Below, piece after piece: positions 30,601-36,179 of a DNA stretch of 64,000 nucleotides. The stretch comes from Pseudomonas sp. PB120 (GTDB lineage: Bacteria > Pseudomonadota > Gammaproteobacteria > Pseudomonadales > Pseudomonadaceae), in the NCBI RefSeq assembly GCF_009761815.1, contig NZ_RWIN01000038.1:1-64000 (forward strand), written 5' to 3'. How positions within the stretch are numbered: the first letter of the stretch is position 1; every line of letters begins with the position of its first letter. Position numbers and translations under genes: made by a program. Below the pieces are notes generated by a model. That model saw only the letters and a program-made list of their open reading frames with translations. It had not been told where the DNA came from and made no database searches.

Positions 30601-31145
30601 GCAATGTGACCCTGTCGCCAACGGTGCCAAGCACTGGCGCCGGTATCGCCACGCTCAACCCGATTGCCGAAGTGCCGCCCGGGGACATCGACCTGATCGC
30701 ACCGCTGGGCACCATTGATGCTGGCGAGGCGGGGATTCGTGTATCGGGCAACATCAACATCATCGCGTTGCGGGTGGTCAACGCAGCGAACATCCAGGTG
30801 CAGGGCAAGTCCTCCGGGATCCCGGTGACGGCCTCGGTCAACACCGGCGCGATCTCTTCGGCCAGTTCCGCGGCGACCTCGGCCACGCAAGCCGCCGAGG
30901 ACATGTCCCGCCAGCAACAGGCCGCGGCCCGTAAAAACCAGCCGTCGATCGTGACCGTCCAGGTACTGAGCCTGGGCAGCGAACCGTTGACCCCAAGCAG
31001 CGATGGCGCCAGCCGCGCGCCCACACCAGCGCCTACCCCGACCTACAACGCCAACAGCGCGGTGCAGGTGCTCGGTGCGGGTGTGCTGGATGAGCGGGCG
31101 CGGGGGCAGTTGACGGATGAAGAACGGGGGAACCTGACGTTGTAA
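18660..31145 (+). CDS. pdtA: Giant two-partner secretion exoprotein (TpsA), PdtA-like
   Basis: This 4161-residue secreted protein is the cargo of the PdtB transporter; P. aeruginosa PdtA is of nearly equal size. A long signal peptide with an extended basic n-region ends at about residue 50 (CLVAGSAEA). An Ala/Gln-rich, probably helical stretch (60-122) precedes the TPS secretion domain (about 127-300), with WETFNVGRNTSVEFAQ, LNRVNDPSARPSQIQG and VMLVNRNGIVFSGTSQVNV. The rest is beta-helix-like, rich in G, N, D and S repeats; the C-terminal third resembles the DUF3739 type of haemagglutinin. Only six cysteines occur in the mature chain, in three close pairs: 2011/2016, 3018/3025 and 3055/3062. 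Start may be GTG 18660 or ATG 18663. It is probably an adhesin or virulence factor; function in this host is inferred. Confidence 0.9.
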   Translation: MMLARQARRHTPPLSVRRDAVRSADPALWLLKPLAHAIALCLVAGSAEAATPFSSSWFAAKGAAQQAAAARPGGGLPGMTPPLAQQQRARQQLERSVQTLNNTVAAIAAQQAAQAAGRAAAFATVQFVPDGMGEGGLKVDTGLTQGWQNAKGPQQSQAGGKTTVKIEQTADKAILNWETFNVGRNTSVEFAQQANWAVLNRVNDPSARPSQIQGQIKGDGTVMLVNRNGIVFSGTSQVNVRNLVAAAANITDVQFRDRGLYYDSTGSQPTFTEAAGNVLVAQGARIETQAPTLSTDSGGYALLLGNEVDNAGTISTAKGQTVLGAGDRFYIRKGSGTEGNGYSTTFGNEVIPGFKVGGSGKVSNTGLVQVATGDITLTGHDVVQNGVLLASTSVSTRGTIHLLNPATDTTGSVTLGQGGVSAIMLDSSDLTALNSQHDAALMGVNANNRIRSDQSRIDIGSGGSVEFQNGSITLATGGQVAVTAARRSVVRDGALIDVSGAIGVKVAMEANNIKVNVQGNEQRDASANRESGALNSNDVWVDVRELVYVPAGTNGYVSDRWYTAGGLLEVGGYLGTQGHSIGEWMAQGGTVSFAGNDVVTEKGSLINLSGGTLDVQSGFIRQSWLRGADGRLYDVSRAPGDVLYTGLYKGYEEHSERWGQTNYFYNPLIAPTRRFESGYSVGRDAGQLVISTGNAVLDGQLLGEVFQGERQNQAPRAGLDGYAQAQTAMARRAQLIVGNYEPSWSATTGGLVYLHTAALNSVQLGGERPVDGADLDLTGAVSDARKGKLFLDTDTVNGFRLGALKIAAKDKVDVKEALAVDSGGDITLYGQEVVVGADLIARAGSLHLGTALAETAKPTRTTVAEGVHLDTRGLWSNVHNDPADINRLAYLNGGSVSIRSTGDISLATGSLIDVSSGAAVLANGKTRGGKGGDVTLESSADTVPGQSQLVMDGDVRGYGVTGGGTLTVQANKVLIGQPDGAVADHTLQLAPELFSKGFSAYNVVGLTTLQVADNTVVDVTMPVYRFTDSAPNQPGGDDPLAALELWTPTLFQENPVKGVLTQRGGASLSMRAGATQDRLYDPSSNLLTFGQGSRVSVDPGQRITLRSDGQITLDGELNAWGGTIDIRQQRFADIDVATSYLPPDPNAHNRSIWIGEHAVLDVAGRATTAVDALGRVYGQVGKGGSIIVGGEINTKKSTALSADAYVIVRNGARLEASGAQALLDIAGQGPTLVATDGGQIALSSYNGLFIDGNLHAAAGGAGAAGGRLDIALDTPIYNEFQAVNAVRLPREMIIGQGPTDVLLPADLRPGEAAEPLRYGRARLSADSLMSGGFDNLNLFSNGLMTFDGDVDLHMNQSLSLFADSLSLAETSKDAARINLSAPYLRLSGVGKYYIQTGLRPRLQSNPTAKLSSAQFSASANLLDLGNTLSFGNEGSIRQFTGPALAVSRRGFDQVTLDSSGDMRFLAPTDDAGRSRLWTGGDIHLRAAQIYPASHVWAEVLAGYQAPIQVPGTERTLRVSSHGPAPTQLPYSVFGRLDLGGGTIEQGGVIRAPLGMISVGNDAFVRSDRIRLLPGSVTSVSGAGLVMPYGGTTDGIDYQYNGKSVVLNGIVNETNGVILNGKYVDVQNGALIDLSGGGDLRGAGFVSGRGGSTDARFNPLVRNASDGTFSLPGLSSNPVYAIVPGNQSAYSPMLAEAGAVDPRIGQQITLGTGVPGLAAGTYTLLPSTFALLPGAFRVEVNGQATPGATSGALKMRNGSWTGSGQMSVANTGLRDSVARQVILTSADVLRRYSQYNETSFSQFIQSDAARRGIPRALAPMDAKTLQLMLNVGGDHDIALDFNGQVLATPAPGGVAGTTVLRGNPGAALEILGAGHSRTAGFDGVSVYADTLNSLGAGRLAIGASPTVFYGTAGNIIDFRGTARDIILREGATLSAPEVVLRTSATAGGITLEAGAGINTLGYGNVPFDSTDGFIYQTGKASLLVVSNGWTNVLAPEIATDRDGAGSIRIGSCATGACSNPTLLYSNGSIIASTDNQFELDEAVRFGTRHLGLAVGAVNAGSAQALAAVGDRLPLGMTLNQNVLDRLLRGDTQFGAPALETLSLTTRESFNFFGNVTLDTLDPQTGKSRLDNLVLATPAIYGLGDAQDVATIRTANLIWNGATQQPGAMVTGGAGSGHGTLDIQAQRIEFGYGPNPQPNGLDQNARLALGFANVNLNASERITANHKGSLSVYEQQGVYDPVSGFAYSGGNLNLRTPLLTGEAGSVNVLKAGNSLSLTSPTGVEATVADALGAELNLQARTVALDGRIALASGKLVVKTEDDLTLGNGAYLDMTGRTLPFNDVKKYSWGGDVALYSNNGSIRQAAGSRIDLSATNNQAGNLSAVALAAGAGVVDLQGEILGASSGYYDAGGTWVPYKAAGVDIRARQLGSSGDLNQEFATLNQRLNAGQVFGSRSFQLKQGSLVIGDGLKASEVNVSVDNGSLTVVGLIDASGERVGSIRLSGKNGLTLGGAAVLDAHGRMLRVDSYGKIIDAPNRAMVELSSGDGQLTLASGARIDLRHGTDVATGNLPGQHDGQLRGTLELNAPRLGANDIAIDASGALYIQGARSIGLNATRRYTDAADGIDPVVSGRPYQVIDQAYLDNIHLDSSAFINAALANTDLLNRKLAGLNNAQYADAFHLRPGVEIASKTADGDLVVQGDLDLSGYRYASLNPHSGMTSVYGSGEAGSLVIRAGGNLDVQGSINDGFAPPPQTSDDNGWKLLPGVQPFGGDLLVPVTGVELAEGTQFPVGAVLNYDLPIQAGSLSSGTLLPAQAILGEPYTFSAGTVLAGAVHDAAGNLLYAAGTLLSDGLTLPAGSRLGAGIRLNKLTALQGMLWPKGVPLPGSFNPDDQTTTGVRLAGSLALLRGSLIPSMTNVVLADGIDMIELRPQIGTQQGRNWALASMLPSGSASWSMRVVAGADTEAADSRAIKPLGTEGNLRLTDTHYGMKVENGSRLVWTVGNPFGMPAYEPIPDDLLAKCDEQPAACAPMEHWTWAPGNWLGMPDYEPVTDDMVDYCLAIPELCTESKAGKVAKTHTQMFSVLRTGTGDLDVIASGNLSMDSPFGVYTAGTQSNDVDPRFNQPRGRLSDDGSVLGSAGSDNEKWVNGGSDSLYQAWFPQMGGNLTVNAGGAVSGDTVGRRGLNGVTTREQIPSVAVGNWLWRQGTGSSDVPTAWWINFGSYATQPLPDQQRDTRPYLVGFTGFGTLGGGNVSLRAGTDGGMLKVMGDERINRYPRGQGLIVAVGSTGRVGSDGSLKLTGGGDMDIRIGGTLNPSLYARAGETGTENPDHDLQGALINLRGSAQLTGGAVGGINLRYGTDASLQDLRETRAYDPFNATTSSATGGLVLIPGDSGMRISTRGDLVLGGAADPGRVRLQNSSAFTTPDGVVHAGGGLSSFSLWTDHTAIDLFSAGGNLTPSTQLADIESNAPSVGKNTSPTDGRFVYPSILRAVAAQGSIYAGSSASFGPGKDAPAVGYSVVLAPSTAGQLELLAGDSIYAGGYAINQSGASPLAIATPFAPAFSGYGSYDATRTLMTNSGSDGIAPDLNRRYPLFAFGADSYSGLSGVQGPARFYALTGDLVGVRSGETLTFSQTQRTWYEAAGPVWMLAGRDIVASGTYLGQPTYAPGEMGRNNDTVYSTGNLFIHNNSNDLSRVSAGRDILYSSFNVGGPGTLEINAGRNILMEDKAAITSLGPIRAGDERSGASLVLQAGAGAQGPDYGRFIARYLDPSNLALNSAPLSAQPGKVVKTYGEELQAWLTLGYGFSGNDEQARAFYASLPGTEQAVFARQVYFAELRAGGLEYSDQNGPRQGSYLRGRNAIAALFPTRDVAGNAIRYDGDITLYGGAGVKTLFGGDIQMLTPGGGQVFGVEGAAPPSTAGIVTQGEGDIQLYSEGSILLGQSRIMTTFGGGILGWSAEGDINAGRGSKTTVVFTPPKRVYDTWGNVTLSPTVPSTGAGIATLNPIAEVPPGDIDLIAPLGTIDAGEAGIRVSGNINIIALRVVNAANIQVQGKSSGIPVTASVNTGAISSASSAATSATQAAEDMSRQQQAAARKNQPSIVTVQVLSLGSEPLTPSSDGASRAPTPAPTPTYNANSAVQVLGAGVLDERARGQLTDEERGNLTL
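27645..27845 (+). repeat. Duplicated cysteine-pair motif inside pdtA
   Basis: Two copies, 37 residues apart, share the pattern W-T-x-x-GN-x2-GMP-x-YEP-x2-DD-x4-C-x6-C. Copy one has GNPFGMPAYEPIPDD with C3018 and C3025; copy two has GNWLGMPDYEPVTDD with C3055 and C3062. A disulfide-closed loop in each is plausible in the oxidising periplasm or outside the cell. Confidence 0.75.
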
Positions 31146-31178
31146 GTCAACGGGGGGCTTTTGGGTCACACCTTACTT

Positions 31179-31271
31179 GTGGCGAGGGAGCTTGCTCCCG
31201 CTGGGGCGCGAAGCGGCCCCCCAAAAAATGGGACTGCTACGCAGTCCAGCGGGAGCAAGCCCCCTCGCCAC
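31179..31271. repeat. REP pair, GTGGCGAGGGAGC family
   Basis: It begins GTGGCGAGGGAGCTTGCTCC and ends in the inverted form GAGCAAGCCCCCTCGCCAC. It follows the pdtA stop by about 35 bases. Confidence 0.85.
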
Positions 31272-31308
31272 AGGGTATGAGTCGTTTGTTGCATCTCTTC
31301 TGACTGGT

Positions 31309-31334
31309 GGCGGCCTTCGGGTCGCCCTTTTTTT
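31309..31334 (+). terminator. Likely terminator after pdtA
   Basis: GGCGGCC pairs with GGTCGCC (one G-T wobble) around a TTCG loop and is followed by C and seven T. It suggests that pdtA ends its own transcript and that pdtB onward has a separate promoter, or that readthrough is partial. Confidence 0.7.
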
Positions 31335-31591
31335 GCCCTGCAACTTCCCCCCCAAACCGAACTGTTCAATGAAGCTTTCATGACAAAAGTTCGGTAGCAC
31401 ATCGCCAGCCCGGTCAAGCCTATGTGACGCGCTTGAGGGGGCCGCAAGGCGACTTTTTCTTGCTGCAAATGCCTGAACGTCGCGCGGTTGCGCACCTGGC
31501 TGGGCACACACGCGGCGACATCGACCACAAGCAATTGAACCAGCCTGCCGTAGTGCAGACGGTTATCGGTATTTCGAATTCAGGGGGTGTT

Positions 31592-33181
31592 GTGGAACAT
31601 TTTTCCAAGTCACGGCTGGCGCTGTGGGGCTGGCTGCTGGTGACGGCGGGCGTGCAGCCGGCATGGGCCGAGGAGGGCGCCGAGACGGGCAAGCAGGTGG
31701 ACGTCAACGAGTACTTCGTGCGCGGCAACACCGTGCTTGATGCCCGGGCCATCGAAGAAGCGGTGTACCCGTTTCTCGGCCCGCAAAAATCCCTGACCGA
31801 TATCGAAGGCGCCCGCGATGCCTTGCAGAAGGCCTATCAGGCACGCGGCTATCAATCGGTGTTCGTTGAATTGCCGGAGCAAAAAGTCGAGAACGGCATC
31901 GTCTATCTGCACATCAGCGAAACCAAAGTCGGCCGCGTACGGGTTGTCGGAGCCAAGCACTATTCACCCGTTGAAATCCGCGAAGACGTCCCGGCGCTGA
32001 AGGAAGGCCAGGTGCCGGACTTTGCCCAGGTCCAGACGGAGCTGGCGCAACTCAACAAGACCCCGAGCCGCCAAGTGATGCCACTGGTACGCGAGGGACA
32101 ACGCCCGGGCACCATGGACGTGGACCTGCAAGTTGAAGACCAGAACCCGTGGCACGCCACCCTCGGCCTGAACAACGACTACAGCGCCGACACCGAAAAG
32201 CTGCGCAGCGTCGCCAGCCTCGGTTACGACAACCTGTGGCAGTTGGGGCACAGCGTGTCGCTGACGTTCTTTACCGCGCCGCAGGACACCTCGAATGCCA
32301 AGGTCTGGTCAGGTTCCTATACGGCGCCGTTGAGCGAACGCTGGAGCGTGCAGTTTTCCGGCTACCAGTCCGACAGCAACGTCGCGACCATCGGCGGCAG
32401 CAACGTGTTGGGCAAGGGCCATTCCTACGGCGTGTCGGCGATCTACACGCTGCCCTCCAGCGGCATCTGGGCGAACTCGCTGTCGGCCGGGATCGACTTC
32501 AAGGATTTCGACGAGCAAATGGACCTGGGCGGCGCCAGTGACAAGGTGCCACTCAAGTACGCGCCGTTCACCTTTGCCTACAACGGTTTTCGCTACACCG
32601 AAACGTCCCAGCTAAGTCTCGGCCTGAGCCTGGTGGCCGGTACCCGCAGTTTCCTGGGTTACGGCAGCTCGGATGAAGAGTTCGACTACAAGCGCTTTCG
32701 CGCCAGCCCGAGCTTTGCCGTACTCAAGGGCGACAGTAACTTCACCTACACCTTCGCCAACGACTGGCAGACCGGGAGCAAAGCGGCATTCCAGCTAGCC
32801 TCCGGGCCGTTGGTATCGAACGAACAATTCTCTGCCGGTGGCGCCACTTCGGTGCGCGGCTATCTGGCGGCCGAGCGCACCGGCGACGACGGCGTGCTGC
32901 TGAGCCAGGAACTGCGCACGCCATCCCTCGCCAAGTACCTGGGCAAATACCTCCAGGAGTGGCGCTTCTACGCCTTTGCCGAAGGTGCGCAGTTGTACCT
33001 GCGCGACGAACTTCCCGATCAGGACGCCGATTACGCCTTGGCCAGTGTGGGCCTGGGCACTCGCGCGAGCTTGAACAAATGGTTATCCGGCAGCCTGGAT
33101 TGGGGCTACCCGTTGCTCGAAGGGCCGAACACCTCGAAACAGGAATCGCGCCTGCATTTCAACCTGCAAGCGACATTCTGA
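31592..33181 (+). CDS. pdtB: Two-partner secretion transporter (TpsB), PdtB-like
   Basis: This outer-membrane Omp85-family pore (FhaC/ShlB type, about 529 residues) exports the TpsA protein. From the GTG at 31592 it starts MEHFSKSRLALWGWLLV and has a signal peptide ending at PAWA|EE near residue 26. Two POTRA domains follow: residues about 32-105 (VNEYFVRGNTVLDARAIEEA, ALQKAYQARGYQSVFVELPE) and about 108-185 (VGRVRVVGAKHYSPVEIRED). A 16-strand barrel covers the rest, with the conserved-type loop segment VRGYLAAERTGDDG near 430-445 (VRGY motif of TpsB L6) and terminal NLQATF ending in phenylalanine. It sits 18 bases upstream of the ExbB fusion gene. Confidence 0.92.
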   Translation: MEHFSKSRLALWGWLLVTAGVQPAWAEEGAETGKQVDVNEYFVRGNTVLDARAIEEAVYPFLGPQKSLTDIEGARDALQKAYQARGYQSVFVELPEQKVENGIVYLHISETKVGRVRVVGAKHYSPVEIREDVPALKEGQVPDFAQVQTELAQLNKTPSRQVMPLVREGQRPGTMDVDLQVEDQNPWHATLGLNNDYSADTEKLRSVASLGYDNLWQLGHSVSLTFFTAPQDTSNAKVWSGSYTAPLSERWSVQFSGYQSDSNVATIGGSNVLGKGHSYGVSAIYTLPSSGIWANSLSAGIDFKDFDEQMDLGGASDKVPLKYAPFTFAYNGFRYTETSQLSLGLSLVAGTRSFLGYGSSDEEFDYKRFRASPSFAVLKGDSNFTYTFANDWQTGSKAAFQLASGPLVSNEQFSAGGATSVRGYLAAERTGDDGVLLSQELRTPSLAKYLGKYLQEWRFYAFAEGAQLYLRDELPDQDADYALASVGLGTRASLNKWLSGSLDWGYPLLEGPNTSKQESRLHFNLQATF

Positions 33182-33199
33182 ACCTACGGAGACATTTTC

Positions 33200-34999
33200 A
33201 TGCAGCGCTTATTCATCGCTTTTCTGATGTGCCTGGGCTTCGTGCTCCCGGCGACCGCCCACGCGTGGTGGCAGGACGACTGGCATTACCGCAAACAGAT
33301 CTCCGTCGACACCACACCCCAAGGCGCGGCGATCAACGAGGCCCTGGGCCGCACCGCGCTGCTGGTGCGCCTGCACACCGGCAACTTCAGCTTCGACGGC
33401 GTCAAGGAAGACGGGTCTGACCTGCGCTTCGTTTCCGCCGATGACAAAACCGTGCTCAACCACCAGATCGAGAGTTTCGATGCGCTGATGGGCATGGCGC
33501 TGGTGTGGGTCGATGTGCCGAAAGTCGAGGGTGCTCAGCGCCAGGACATCTGGATGTACTACGGCAACCCGAAAGCCCCGGCCACCGGCAACGGTCAGCT
33601 GACCTTCGACCCGAACTACACCGCGCTGTACCACTTCGAAGGTGCCAACGGTTTGCCGGCCAAGGACACCACCGCCTATGGCAACACTGCGCAAAGCGCC
33701 ACCGGCGTGAGCATCGACGGCGTGATCGGCCGCGCCTTGCAGTTCAGCGGGCAGCCGCTGGTATTGCCGGCCAGCCCGTCGCTGCAACACAACGCGGACG
33801 GCGCATTCACCGTCAGCGCCTGGCTGAAGCTGGACCAGGCCACTGGCGAGCAGTTGGTGCTGGCAAGGCGCGAAGGCGAGCACAGTTTGCTGATCGGTTT
33901 GAACCAGGGCCTGCCGTTCGTGGACATCGACGGTCAGCGCGCGGTCTCGACCCAAGCGCTGAACCCCGGCCAATGGCAGCATCTGGCGTTGACAGCACAA
34001 GGCAGCAAAGTGGCGCTCTACGTTGATGGCCGCGAAACCGCGAACCTGGCGCTGGCGATGCCGGCGTTCAATTCGGTGATCGCCATTGGTGCTGATCTGT
34101 CGGCCGGCGCTTACCAGCCGTTCGCCGGTGCCATCGACGAATTGCGCCTGTCGAAAGTCGCTCGGCCCGCCGCACAACTGCTGGCCGATGCCAACGCCCA
34201 GGACGCCGAGTCGAAACTGGTGGCCTACGGCGTCGACGAACAGCAATCGGGTTATGGCTTCGGCAGCCTGGGCTTCCTGCTCAATGCCGTGCCGGTGGAC
34301 GCGTGGGTCATCATCGCTGTGCTGGTGCTGATGATGTTCCAGTCGTGGTTCATCATGATCCGCAAAAATCGCATGATCAGCCGTGTCACCGCCGCCAACG
34401 AAGCCTTTCGCGAGCAATTCGCCAAGGTTGGCACCCGCCTGGAGATGTTCGCGGACGATCAGAACCTCGCCCTGCGTTTGCAGCACTCGTCGCTGTGGCG
34501 CCTGTATCAGGTGGCGGTGAAGGAAATCCGTACTCGCCGGGAGCAGGGCGCTGATACCTCGTCGGTGTCGGCAGCCACCATTGAAGCCATCCGCTGCTCC
34601 ATGGACGGCGTGCGCACCCGTGAAAACCAGGCACTGAGTTCGAAACTCTCGACCCTGTCCAACGCCATTGCCGGCGGGCCTTACATCGGCCTGCTCGGCA
34701 CGGTGCTGGGGATCATGGTGGTGTTCCTCGGCACGGCCATGGCCGGCGACGTCAACATCAACGCCATCGCCCCGGGCATGGCCGCGGCCTTGCTCGCCAC
34801 CGCCATGGGCCTGTTCGTCGCGATCCCGGCGCTGTTTGGCTACAACCGGCTGATCACCCGCAACAAGGAAGTCAGCGCCGACATGCGCGTGTTCGTCGAC
34901 GAGTTCATCACCCGCCTGGCGGAGATGCACGGTGAAAGCCAGTTCAGTGAATCGGCGCACCGCCGGGGCAACCACACCAACGCGTCCGTACCGGCCTGA
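33200..34999 (+). CDS. exbB2: ExbB-type proton channel fused to DUF2341 and LamG-like domains
   Basis: The 599-residue fusion has a signal peptide (1-22, ending TAHA), a DUF2341 domain (about 23-130; WWQDDWHYRKQISVDTT, QDIWMYYGNP), a LamG/concanavalin-like jelly roll (about 140-325; ALYHFEGANGLPAKDTTAYG, FTVSAWLKLDQATGEQLVLA, WQHLALTAQGSKVALYVDG), a transmembrane helix (about 350-372), and a MotA/TolQ/ExbB domain (about 430-580; GGPYIGLLGTVLGIMVVFLG, AAALLATAMGLFVAIPALFG). ExbB proteins of ordinary Ton systems are about 240 residues and lack the periplasmic region. It would power a Ton-like complex while presenting a binding module in the periplasm. The corresponding P. aeruginosa gene lies directly after pdtB and is called exbB2. 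ExbD and TonB genes follow in the same operon. Confidence 0.9.
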   Translation: MQRLFIAFLMCLGFVLPATAHAWWQDDWHYRKQISVDTTPQGAAINEALGRTALLVRLHTGNFSFDGVKEDGSDLRFVSADDKTVLNHQIESFDALMGMALVWVDVPKVEGAQRQDIWMYYGNPKAPATGNGQLTFDPNYTALYHFEGANGLPAKDTTAYGNTAQSATGVSIDGVIGRALQFSGQPLVLPASPSLQHNADGAFTVSAWLKLDQATGEQLVLARREGEHSLLIGLNQGLPFVDIDGQRAVSTQALNPGQWQHLALTAQGSKVALYVDGRETANLALAMPAFNSVIAIGADLSAGAYQPFAGAIDELRLSKVARPAAQLLADANAQDAESKLVAYGVDEQQSGYGFGSLGFLLNAVPVDAWVIIAVLVLMMFQSWFIMIRKNRMISRVTAANEAFREQFAKVGTRLEMFADDQNLALRLQHSSLWRLYQVAVKEIRTRREQGADTSSVSAATIEAIRCSMDGVRTRENQALSSKLSTLSNAIAGGPYIGLLGTVLGIMVVFLGTAMAGDVNINAIAPGMAAALLATAMGLFVAIPALFGYNRLITRNKEVSADMRVFVDEFITRLAEMHGESQFSESAHRRGNHTNASVPA

Positions 35000-35010
35000 G
35001 GAGCACTGAC

Positions 35011-35436
35011 ATGGCTTCCGTAAATGCCTCCCACGACGATGACGATGACGCGGCGGTGGACAGCATCAACATCACGCCCCTGGTGGACGTGCTGATGGTG
35101 GTGTTGGTGATGTTCATCCTGACGGCCACTGCACAGGTCTCGGGTATCCAGATCAACCTGCCGAAGGCCAGCGCCTCGATGTCGCTGTCCGAAGCCAAGA
35201 CCAAGGCGATCTCGGTCAACGATGGCGGCCAGGTGTTCCTTGATGCGTACCCGGTCACCCTGGCCGAACTGGAGGACCGCCTGCGCATTGAAAAGGCCCG
35301 GAACCCGGACCTGCCGGTGATCGTGCGCGGTGACGCCACGGTTCAGTACCAGAAGGTCATCGAGGTCCTGGACCTGTTGCGCCGACTGGAACTGTTCCAG
35401 GTCGGGCTCGTCACCGGCAAAGCGACGCAGGGCTGA
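35011..35436 (+). CDS. exbD2: ExbD-type proton channel subunit
   Basis: A 141-residue partner of the ExbB fusion. A short acidic cytoplasmic N-terminus (HDDDDDAAVDS) leads to one transmembrane helix (ITPLVDVLMVVLVMFILTAT) with the essential membrane aspartate at residue 26, then a periplasmic ExbD domain (about 45-135; VSGIQINLPKAS, LPVIVRGDATVQYQKVIEVL). It sits 11 bases after exbB and 2 bases before tonB, so the three are translated together. It should form the proton-conducting stator of the local Ton-like complex. Confidence 0.92.
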   Translation: MASVNASHDDDDDAAVDSINITPLVDVLMVVLVMFILTATAQVSGIQINLPKASASMSLSEAKTKAISVNDGGQVFLDAYPVTLAELEDRLRIEKARNPDLPVIVRGDATVQYQKVIEVLDLLRRLELFQVGLVTGKATQG

Positions 35437-35438
35437 TC

Positions 35439-36146
35439 ATGACCGCCAAACTTCCGATCCAACCGTCAGCGCTCAAGCCGTCGCCCATTCGCTTTGTGAA
35501 GTGGGGCGTCGGGTTGCTGATCGCCGGTGTGGCCGCGTGGTTTCTCTGGCAGTGGGCCAATGACATGAGCGGCATCCGCCGCGAAGCGCCGAAGGTGCCG
35601 ACCATCATTCCACTGCCGCCACCCCCTCCGCCGCCACCCCCGCCCCCGGAGAAACCTCCGGAACCGGAAACCCCGGTGGAAGAAAAAATCGTCGAACCCG
35701 AACCCACCCCCGAGCCCGAAGACGTAAAGCCGGCCGAAGAGGCGCCGCCATCCCCGGCCGACGACCTCGCCAAACCGATGAGCATGGACGCCGATGCCCA
35801 GGCGGGCGAGGGCGGCGTAGCCGTCGGCAAGGGCAACGGCATGGCGGGGGCCGGCGGTGGACGACTGGGCAACGGCACGTACAGCCAGTTCCTGGCCGCC
35901 AGTTTTCAGCGCTTGTTGCGCGAGAACCCGGAATTGCGCAGCCAGGCCTACAAGGTGCAGGCCGATGTGTGGCTGAGCACCTCGGGGGAAATCTCCCGGG
36001 TCGAGTTGGCCAAGTCCAGCGGCAATCCCGAGGTCGATAGCCAGGTGCTCGCGGTGCTGCGCAGTGCGCCACGCCTGGAGCAACGGCCGCCCGCGACTTA
36101 CTCAACACCCATGCGCGTGTCCCTGCAGGGACGGCGTCCGGGTTAA
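35439..36146 (+). CDS. TonB family energy transducer
   Basis: The 235-residue protein has a short cytoplasmic start, one membrane helix (about 21-40; WGVGLLIAGVAAWFLWQWAN), and a periplasmic spacer starting with a run of about a dozen prolines and continuing with Pro/Glu pairs (about 55-105). A glycine-rich hinge (VAVGKGNGMAGAGGGRLGNG) precedes the C-terminal TonB domain (about 145-235; FLAASFQRLLRENPELRSQ, VQADVWLSTSGEISRVELA). It is co-encoded with ExbB/ExbD and no TonB-dependent receptor is nearby, so its outer-membrane partner is an open question; PdtB, the porin or VreA are candidates by location only. Confidence 0.88.
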   Translation: MTAKLPIQPSALKPSPIRFVKWGVGLLIAGVAAWFLWQWANDMSGIRREAPKVPTIIPLPPPPPPPPPPPEKPPEPETPVEEKIVEPEPTPEPEDVKPAEEAPPSPADDLAKPMSMDADAQAGEGGVAVGKGNGMAGAGGGRLGNGTYSQFLAASFQRLLRENPELRSQAYKVQADVWLSTSGEISRVELAKSSGNPEVDSQVLAVLRSAPRLEQRPPATYSTPMRVSLQGRRPG

Positions 36147-36179
36147 CCGAATACTTCAAGTTTTGCCAAAAGGAGTTGT

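Larger units (their letters stand above)
31146..31591 (+). other. Intergenic region between pdtA and pdtB
   Basis: In 446 bases I see an inverted REP pair (31179-31271), a terminator (31309-31334), and then about 250 bases of AT-richer DNA that could carry a pdtB promoter. An open frame from 31424 runs into pdtB, but the sequence before 31592 lacks a signal peptide and is taken as non-coding. Confidence 0.6.

Noticed and set aside
31424..31591. A 56-residue extension of PdtB
   Set aside because: The signal peptide starts at GTG 31592; the upstream part is polar and unlike a TpsB leader.
33209..34975. A 588-residue minus-strand frame opposite the ExbB fusion
   Set aside because: Antisense shadow with His/Gln/Arg-rich composition; the plus-strand fusion is supported by three domain types.
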